Source of the DNA: an uncultured Muribaculaceae bacterium
GTDB taxonomy: Bacteria; Bacteroidota; Bacteroidia; Bacteroidales; Muribaculaceae
DNA length: 11,857 bases
NCBI GenBank assembly: GCA_910587545.1
Contig: CAJUMI010000080.1
Span: forward strand, 1 to 11,857
Direction of reading: 5' to 3'
Position 1 is the first letter of the stretch. Every line of letters begins with the position of its first letter. The position numbers were made by a program, and so were the translations under genes. Shown here in pieces: positions 7,229 to 11,857 of the stretch. The notes under the pieces are model-generated. The model was not told where the DNA came from. It was given only the letters and a program-made list of their open reading frames with translations, and made no database searches.

Positions 7229-7360
7229 GACTCTCCGATATGTTGCATCGGCGTTAAAAAGCTATAAAATGCCGGTAAAAATACTTATTTAACTGTAAGT
7301 GTTTGGGGTTTTCTCGGTAAAAGTCTAATTTTGCAGATTGTAATATTTTATCACGTTAAT
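7229..7360. other. AT-rich intergenic region
   Basis: This 132-nt gap is the longest in the window and clearly more AT-rich than its surroundings. It contains a short hairpin without a T-tract (CCGAT 7235-7239 with ATCGG 7247-7251), a small inverted repeat (ACTTA 7283-7287, TAAGT 7296-7300) and the promoter at 7302-7333. I see no small gene or structured RNA in it. It separates the phosphoesterase/barrel pair from the envelope cluster. Confidence 0.7.
7302..7333 (+). promoter_or_regulatory. Strong Bacteroidetes-type promoter of the envelope cluster
   Basis: TTTG at 7302-7305, exactly 20 bases, then TAATTTTG at 7326-7333: a full match to the Bacteroidetes TTTG/TAnnTTTG consensus. Transcription would start near 7337, giving a leader of about 24 nt before the ATG at 7361. 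It probably drives the lipoprotein gene and, by read-through across gaps of 21, 9 and 39 nt, porG-like, uppS and bamA. Confidence 0.7.
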
Positions 7361-8785
7361 ATGACAAAACTTTCTGCTTTCTGCATGATGATATGTGCCG
7401 CCGGCATAGGATTGACCGGGTGTAATTCGACTGGCCAGACTCTTGATTATGAGCCGCCGTCGGGCGCAGTCGTCAAAAGTTTCTCATTGTCGGCGGATGA
7501 CAAGGTTCTTGAAAATCTCGACAAGGTGTTCTTTTCGATCGACCTGACCACCGGCAATATATTCAATGCTGACTCCATGCCTTACGGCACAAAGACCGAC
7601 AAGCTCGTGCCTGTGATCACCACCGGCGGCGCTTCGGCCGTAGAACTTGTGGTTTCGCGTCCGGAGAAGGAAGACACCACTTACAACTATCTGACAAATT
7701 CGACCGATTCGATCGACTTCTCGTATGCTCCGGTCAAACTCAAGATACAGTCGATCAACGAGTCAGTCACAAAGGTTTATACGATAAAGGTCAATGTGCA
7801 TCAGGTCAAGAGCGATTCTCTGGCCTGGGGAGACGAGGCCTACTCGTCGCTGCCGACCAATCTGCCGTCGGTAGACGCGCAGCATACGCTCAAGTTCAAG
7901 GGCAAGGCCTACTGTCTGACTGCGCACGGCGACAGCTATTGTCTGTCGGTCAGCGACAATCCCGGCACGAAGTTGTGGGAGAACCGGACCGTCAGCTTCG
8001 CGGGCGCGATGCAGGTGTCGACTTTCAGAGCTTCGTCGGACGCGCTCTATATTCTTGATGTCGACGGGAATATGTACAGATCGGACGATTGCGGCATCAG
8101 CTGGGCCTCGACCGGTATGACATTCGATTATCTTATCGGCGGTTATGCCGACATCATGATAGGCACCGTGAACGAAGGCGGCACATGGAAAATCGCGGGC
8201 TCTGACGGCATGAAGACCGACGCGCCCTCGGATTTTCCCGTGACCGGAACGTCAGAGCCGCTCGAATACACCTTCCCGATGAGCTCGACCCATCAGTTCA
8301 CGATAGTCGGCGGCTGCACGGCGTCGGGCACGATCACGGCTTCGGCGTGGGGCTTTGACGGCAGCGACTGGGCATGTCTTTCAAACGTGCCTCTGGGCAC
8401 TGCAGTCGAAGGCGCCATGCTGACGCCCTACTATGTGTTTGAGGAGAACGACTACTTCGTGGCGACCAAAGAATCGATCTTCGTAGTGATGGGCGGCAGG
8501 GATAAAGCCGGTCAGTACAACCGGTCAACGTTCATATCGTATGACTACGGCGTGACCTGGCGCAAAGCGTCAGATCTGATGCAGCTGCCCGGATATGTCC
8601 CGGCGCTATATGACTCGCAGACGCTCGTGTTTCCGAGCACTCTCGGCAGTCGTGCGTCGACCGCGATTACATCATGGGACTGCCCGTATATCTATATGTT
8701 CGGCGGCGAGTCTGCCAACGGTGATATCAACACCTCGGTATGGCGCGGCGTTGTCAACCGTCTTGAGTTCAAACCTCTGCAATAA
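7361..8785 (+). CDS. DUF6242-like lipoprotein with Asp-box beta-propeller
   Basis: The 474-aa protein has a lipoprotein signal with a hydrophobic stretch at 4-19 and the lipobox LTGC, acylated at C21. Residues about 35-148 look like an all-beta N-terminal domain (ending VYTIKVNVHQ). Residues about 160-474 look like a beta-propeller of the BNR/Kelch type. Two Asp-box motifs of the form SxDxGxxW are visible, SDDCGISW at 241-248 and SYDYGVTW at 393-400, and MFGG-type strands occur near the end. This architecture matches my memory of the Bacteroidetes DUF6242 family, which has no known function; that name is from recollection. Asp boxes are structural turns, so they do not imply sialidase activity. 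The ATG at 7361 is chosen over a TTG at 7331, which falls inside the -7 box. The gene is first in the cluster and 21 nt before the PorG-like gene, so a supporting role at the outer membrane is plausible but inferred. Confidence 0.8.
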   Translation: MTKLSAFCMMICAAGIGLTGCNSTGQTLDYEPPSGAVVKSFSLSADDKVLENLDKVFFSIDLTTGNIFNADSMPYGTKTDKLVPVITTGGASAVELVVSRPEKEDTTYNYLTNSTDSIDFSYAPVKLKIQSINESVTKVYTIKVNVHQVKSDSLAWGDEAYSSLPTNLPSVDAQHTLKFKGKAYCLTAHGDSYCLSVSDNPGTKLWENRTVSFAGAMQVSTFRASSDALYILDVDGNMYRSDDCGISWASTGMTFDYLIGGYADIMIGTVNEGGTWKIAGSDGMKTDAPSDFPVTGTSEPLEYTFPMSSTHQFTIVGGCTASGTITASAWGFDGSDWACLSNVPLGTAVEGAMLTPYYVFEENDYFVATKESIFVVMGGRDKAGQYNRSTFISYDYGVTWRKASDLMQLPGYVPALYDSQTLVFPSTLGSRASTAITSWDCPYIYMFGGESANGDINTSVWRGVVNRLEFKPLQ

Positions 8786-8806
8786 CGGTAACGGCAGAAA
8801 CACAAG

Positions 8807-9499
8807 ATGCGGACAACTCGCCTGATAATAACGGCTCTATTGCTGACAGCGGCATCGCTTGGGTCGGCCGGCCAGTCGACACCCTACAAATTCGACATAG
8901 GGGCCGGTCTGGGCATGAGCGGCTATATCGGCGAAGCCAACCGTTCGTCGCTGATGAAGCATCCCGGCTTTGTCGGTGAGTTGTCGTTCAGATACCTGCC
9001 TGATGTGAGATGGGCATTCAGGGGCACGTTGTCACTGCTTACGCTCAGTGGCTCGACGGCCGATATGGACGATGTGCTGCCCTCGACGGGGCCGGAGTCA
9101 TATGACTTCAAATCGACAGTCTATGATCTCGGTGGCAGAGTGGAGTTCAACTTCTTCAGCTACGGCATAGGCGAGACCTACAAGCGTCTGCGCCGCTGGT
9201 CGCCCTATCTGACGCTCGGCGTCGGGGTGAGCCTGTCGTCGTCGGGGGGCGAGACATCGGTGGCACCCAGTCTGCCGATGGGTCTGGGCGTGAAATTCAA
9301 GGTCAGCCCTCGAGTCAATCTCGCGGCTGAATTCACGATGACAAAAGTGTTCGGCGACAAGGTCGACGGCCCGTTGCTGAACGATCTGAACATGATAAAA
9401 ACAGCATTCTATAAGAACACGGACTGGTATTCGCGGCTGACGATAGGCATAAGCTATGAGTTCGGCCGGCGCTGCGAGACGTGTCACTATGTAGATTAA
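8807..9499 (+). CDS. PorG-like outer-membrane beta-barrel protein (DUF6089)
   Basis: The 230-aa protein has a signal peptide (core at about 5-20, cut near SAG-QS). It is then built of amphipathic strands such as YKFDIGAGLGMSGYIGE (27-43), SPYLTLGVGVSLS (132-144) and RLTIGISYEFG (210-220). This fits the DUF6089/PorG family of small outer-membrane barrels. In Porphyromonas gingivalis, PorG belongs to the type IX secretion machinery and contacts the PorK/PorN ring. Homologues also occur in relatives without a complete type IX system, so that role is not certain here. The same neighbours, uppS then bamA, follow the porG gene in P. gingivalis as I recall it, which supports the assignment. Its only cysteines are C223 and C226, forming a CETCH motif four residues from the C-terminus, after the last predicted strand. 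Gap to uppS is 9 nt. Family placement is fairly secure; the type IX function is inference. Confidence 0.8.
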   Translation: MRTTRLIITALLLTAASLGSAGQSTPYKFDIGAGLGMSGYIGEANRSSLMKHPGFVGELSFRYLPDVRWAFRGTLSLLTLSGSTADMDDVLPSTGPESYDFKSTVYDLGGRVEFNFFSYGIGETYKRLRRWSPYLTLGVGVSLSSSGGETSVAPSLPMGLGVKFKVSPRVNLAAEFTMTKVFGDKVDGPLLNDLNMIKTAFYKNTDWYSRLTIGISYEFGRRCETCHYVD

Positions 9500-9508
9500 G
9501 ACAAGCAA

Positions 9509-10258
9509 ATGACAAAGAGTAACGACATATCAATCGAACAGCATGAGAACCTGCCGCGGCATGTGGCAATCATCATGGACGGCAACGGCCGCTGGGCCCA
9601 GGCCCGCGGCCTCGACCGGTCGGAGGGTCACACCGAAGGCGTCAAGACCGTACGCCGCATCACAGAGGCAGCCTCGTGCGCGGGGATCGAGTATCTGACC
9701 CTGTATACATTCTCGACCGAAAACTGGAACCGACCCAAGGCTGAAGTCGATGCTCTGATGCATCTGATCGTCATCGCTATCGAGCGAGAGACTCCCGATC
9801 TGATCAAGAACAATGTCAGACTGAGGATGATCGGCGACAAGTCGCGCATGCCTGAAGAGGCGCTTAACCGTCTCGAGCGCTGTATCGAGGAAACATCCGG
9901 AGGCACGGGCCTGACGCTTGTGCTCGCGATCAGCTATTCGTCGCGCTGGGAGATAGTCGAGGCATGCAGACGCATCGCCTCTAACGTCACCGGGGGCGGG
10001 ATGCAGCTCGGGGAGATCGACGACAAGGTGATCTCCGGCAATCTGTCGACGGCCGGCATGCCTGATCCCGACTTGCTGATACGCACAGGGGGTGACATGC
10101 GGGTGAGCAATTTCCTGCTGTGGCAGATCGCTTACTCTGAAATATATGTGACACAGACCTATTGGCCGGATTTCTCCGAGCAGGATTTCCACGATGCCAT
10201 AATGTCGTATGCAGGCCGCCAGCGCCGTTTCGGGCTGACAGGCGAACAGGTAAAATAA
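9509..10258 (+). CDS. uppS: Undecaprenyl diphosphate synthase (cis-prenyltransferase) UppS
   Basis: UppS adds eight isopentenyl units in cis to farnesyl diphosphate at the inner membrane. The product is the C55 lipid carrier for peptidoglycan and surface glycans. The 249-aa length is typical. Visible motifs are MDGNGRWA at 23-30 with catalytic, Mg-binding D24; FSTENWNRP at 68-76; DPDLLIRTGGDMRVSNFLLW at 186-205 with diphosphate-binding R192 and R198; and YSEIYVTQTYWPDF from 209, with E211 as the expected second metal ligand. ISYSSRWEI at 141-149 replaces the NYGGR-type block of Proteobacteria and is, as I recall, the usual Bacteroidetes form. The start has no alternative in frame nearby and leaves a 9-nt gap to the PorG-like gene. 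BamA follows after 39 nt, so the carrier-lipid enzyme and the outer-membrane insertase are probably co-transcribed. Confidence 0.97.
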   Translation: MTKSNDISIEQHENLPRHVAIIMDGNGRWAQARGLDRSEGHTEGVKTVRRITEAASCAGIEYLTLYTFSTENWNRPKAEVDALMHLIVIAIERETPDLIKNNVRLRMIGDKSRMPEEALNRLERCIEETSGGTGLTLVLAISYSSRWEIVEACRRIASNVTGGGMQLGEIDDKVISGNLSTAGMPDPDLLIRTGGDMRVSNFLLWQIAYSEIYVTQTYWPDFSEQDFHDAIMSYAGRQRRFGLTGEQVK

Positions 10259-10297
10259 AGAAGCAAACGAAAACAGACAATCCATTCCAATCATATT

Positions 10298-11857
10298 ATG
10301 CGATATAGACTGACCATAATCACAGCACTGCTGATGCTGGCAGGCACATTCACCGGGGCGTGGGGCCAGACAGCCAATGACACCATCTATAATCCGCCGA
10401 TCGTCTACGGCAATATGCCGAAAGCCTATGAGATAGCGGGCGTCGAGGTGGAAGGTGCGCCAAATTATGAGGATAATATCATACTCGGCTATGCCGGATT
10501 AAAGGTCGGCGACCGTCTGAGCATACCGGGAGAAGATGTCACTAACGTCATCAAGAGGCTAATGCGTCAGGGCCTGTTCGCCCAGGCACAGTTTATAGTG
10601 GAGAAGATCTGCGGCAACAAGGCGTGGGTGAAGATCAAACTGCGTACGCAGCCGCGTATCTCCAAGGTCAACTATAACGGCATGAAGAAGGGCGAGCGCG
10701 AGGATATCCAGGAGCGACTGCAGTTGCTTAAAGGCAACCAGATCACCCAGAACATCGTCAACCGCGCCGAGGCGATCATCAAGCAGTACTATGACGGCAA
10801 GGGCTTCGGCAACGCGCAGGTAAATATCATCCTGCATGAGGATCTTTCGGCGCCGAACGAGATGATCGTCGACATCAATGTCGACAAACACGACAAGGTG
10901 AAGGTGCACAAGATCTATATCGAGGGCAATGAGGTGATGAGCGACAACCAGATACAGCGCGCGATGAAGAAGACCAACGAGAAGAACAAACTCATCAATC
11001 TTTTCCGTCAGAAAAAATTTGTCGAGAGCGACTATCAGGATGACCTCAACCGCATACTTGAGAAGTATAACGAAAAAGGTTATCGCGACGCCAAGATCGT
11101 CAGCGACAGCGTTGTGCCTTACGACGACAGGCTCGTCGACGTGCATATCACACTTGACGAAGGCAAAAAATATTATATCAAGGATATCAATTGGGTAGGC
11201 AATACGGTCAGATCGAGCGAGGAACTCGCGTATTTTCTTGGCATGCAGCCCGGCGATGTCTATAATCAGAAGATGCTCGACAAGCGTCTGAACACTGATG
11301 AGGACGCAGTCGCTAACCTCTATATGAACAACGGCTATCTGTTCTATGAGCTGGTGCCGGTGGAGCGCGAGATATCGGGCGACTCGATCTCTCTGGAGAT
11401 GCGCATCACCGAGGGCCCGCAGGCGCGGATCAACAATGTGGTGATCAACGGCAATGACCGACTGTATGAGAAGGTCATCCGCCGCGAGTTGCGCGTGAGA
11501 CCGGGCGACCTGTTCAGCAAGCAGGATCTTGTACGTTCGGTTACGGAAATCGCACAGACCGGTCACTTCAACCCCGAGACACTTGATCCGAAAGTCGAGC
11601 CCAACGCTGAGAACGGAACCGTCGACATCGTGCTCAACCTCGAGTCCAAGGCCAATGACCAGATCGAATTCTCCATGGGCTGGGGTCAGACTGGTGTGAT
11701 CGGCAAGCTGTCGCTGAAATTCACCAACTTCTCGATCAAGAATCTTTTCCATCCGAGTACCTATCGCGGCGTGATACCTCAGGGCGAAGGCCAGACATTC
11801 ACAGTCAGCGCACAGACCAACGCGCGCTACTATCAGGCCTACTCGGTGTCGTTCCTC
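10298..11857 (+). CDS. bamA: Outer-membrane protein assembly factor BamA, N-terminal part
   Basis: The frame is open from the ATG at 10298 to the window edge: 520 codons with no stop, so the gene is cut by the window and not broken. BamA is the outer-membrane insertase that folds beta-barrel proteins. A signal peptide covers residues 1-23 (cut near AWG-Q). Five POTRA domains can be laid out at about 44-120, 121-198, 201-290, 291-374 and 376-450. Landmarks are KVHKIYIEGNEV (202-213) in the third, DINWVGNTV (296-304) in the fourth, and VVINGNDRLYEKVIRREL (381-398) with RPGDLF (401-406) in the fifth. The barrel begins near 454 with IEFSMGWGQTG. About 350 more residues would be expected to the right. 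The start is the first ATG giving a signal peptide; the 39-nt leader is A-rich with no -7 box, consistent with transcription from upstream. POTRA1 is preceded by a roughly 20-residue extension. Confidence 0.95.
   Translation, partial: MRYRLTIITALLMLAGTFTGAWGQTANDTIYNPPIVYGNMPKAYEIAGVEVEGAPNYEDNIILGYAGLKVGDRLSIPGEDVTNVIKRLMRQGLFAQAQFIVEKICGNKAWVKIKLRTQPRISKVNYNGMKKGEREDIQERLQLLKGNQITQNIVNRAEAIIKQYYDGKGFGNAQVNIILHEDLSAPNEMIVDINVDKHDKVKVHKIYIEGNEVMSDNQIQRAMKKTNEKNKLINLFRQKKFVESDYQDDLNRILEKYNEKGYRDAKIVSDSVVPYDDRLVDVHITLDEGKKYYIKDINWVGNTVRSSEELAYFLGMQPGDVYNQKMLDKRLNTDEDAVANLYMNNGYLFYELVPVEREISGDSISLEMRITEGPQARINNVVINGNDRLYEKVIRRELRVRPGDLFSKQDLVRSVTEIAQTGHFNPETLDPKVEPNAENGTVDIVLNLESKANDQIEFSMGWGQTGVIGKLSLKFTNFSIKNLFHPSTYRGVIPQGEGQTFTVSAQTNARYYQAYSVSFL

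Noticed and set aside
7235..7251. Hairpin CCGAT/ATCGG as a terminator after the gene ending at 7228
   Set aside because: The stem is only 5 bp and is followed by GTTAAAAA, not a T run, so it does not look like an intrinsic terminator on the + strand.
10559..11752. Reverse-strand open frame (397 codons) opposite bamA
   Set aside because: The + strand encodes recognisable POTRA domains and runs open from 10298 to the window end. The reverse frame is rich in Leu, Val, Ile, Asp and His with no family features.
1..11857. Defence island, CRISPR, transposon, integron or prophage
   Set aside because: There are no direct-repeat arrays, transposase or integrase motifs, tRNA genes or terminal repeats. 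Gene content and base composition are uniform and core-like.

Overview
The window looks like a chromosomal segment of a GC-rich member of the Bacteroidales, most probably Muribaculaceae-like. The reasons are: promoters of the Bacteroidetes type (TTTG, a 20-base spacer, then TAnnTTTG), no Shine-Dalgarno sequences, lipoproteins and outer-membrane barrels of Bacteroidetes-restricted families (PorG/DUF6089, DUF6242-like), and the gene order porG-uppS-bamA, which I recall from Porphyromonas. The family level is a guess. All ten genes lie on the + strand. I see no tRNA, rRNA, CRISPR array, insertion sequence or prophage.

Positions 82-5629 look like one transcription unit: tilS (tRNA-Ile lysidine synthetase), a secreted (alpha/alpha)6 glycoside-hydrolase-like protein with FN3-like and carbohydrate-binding-like C-terminal domains, a membrane-anchored neutral zinc metallopeptidase (YpfJ type), and ribD (bifunctional riboflavin deaminase/reductase). 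Gaps are 10, 11 and 1 nt. The functions are unrelated, so this is probably a housekeeping operon of convenience. A promoter lies just before tilS and a weaker candidate lies before the glycosidase gene.

Positions 5713-7228 hold a second unit with its own -7 box. It encodes a calcineurin-like metallophosphoesterase lipoprotein, overlapped by 26 nt by an unrecognised exported, probably beta-barrel, protein. A 132-nt AT-rich gap follows, with the best promoter of the window (7302-7333).

Positions 7361-11857 form an envelope-biogenesis cluster: a DUF6242-like lipoprotein with Asp-box (beta-propeller) motifs, a PorG-like barrel, uppS (undecaprenyl diphosphate synthase, the lipid carrier for cell-wall and surface glycans) and bamA (outer-membrane protein insertase). 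BamA runs off the right edge with all five POTRA domains and the first barrel residues present.

Most of the window is conserved core biology and I do not see a clear new defence or mobile system. The points that deserve a second look are: -7 boxes placed only 5-8 nt before start codons, suggesting near-leaderless mRNAs; a lone CxxCH motif at the extreme C-terminus of the PorG-like barrel; the uncharacterised exported pair at 5713-7228; and the unassigned glycosidase.
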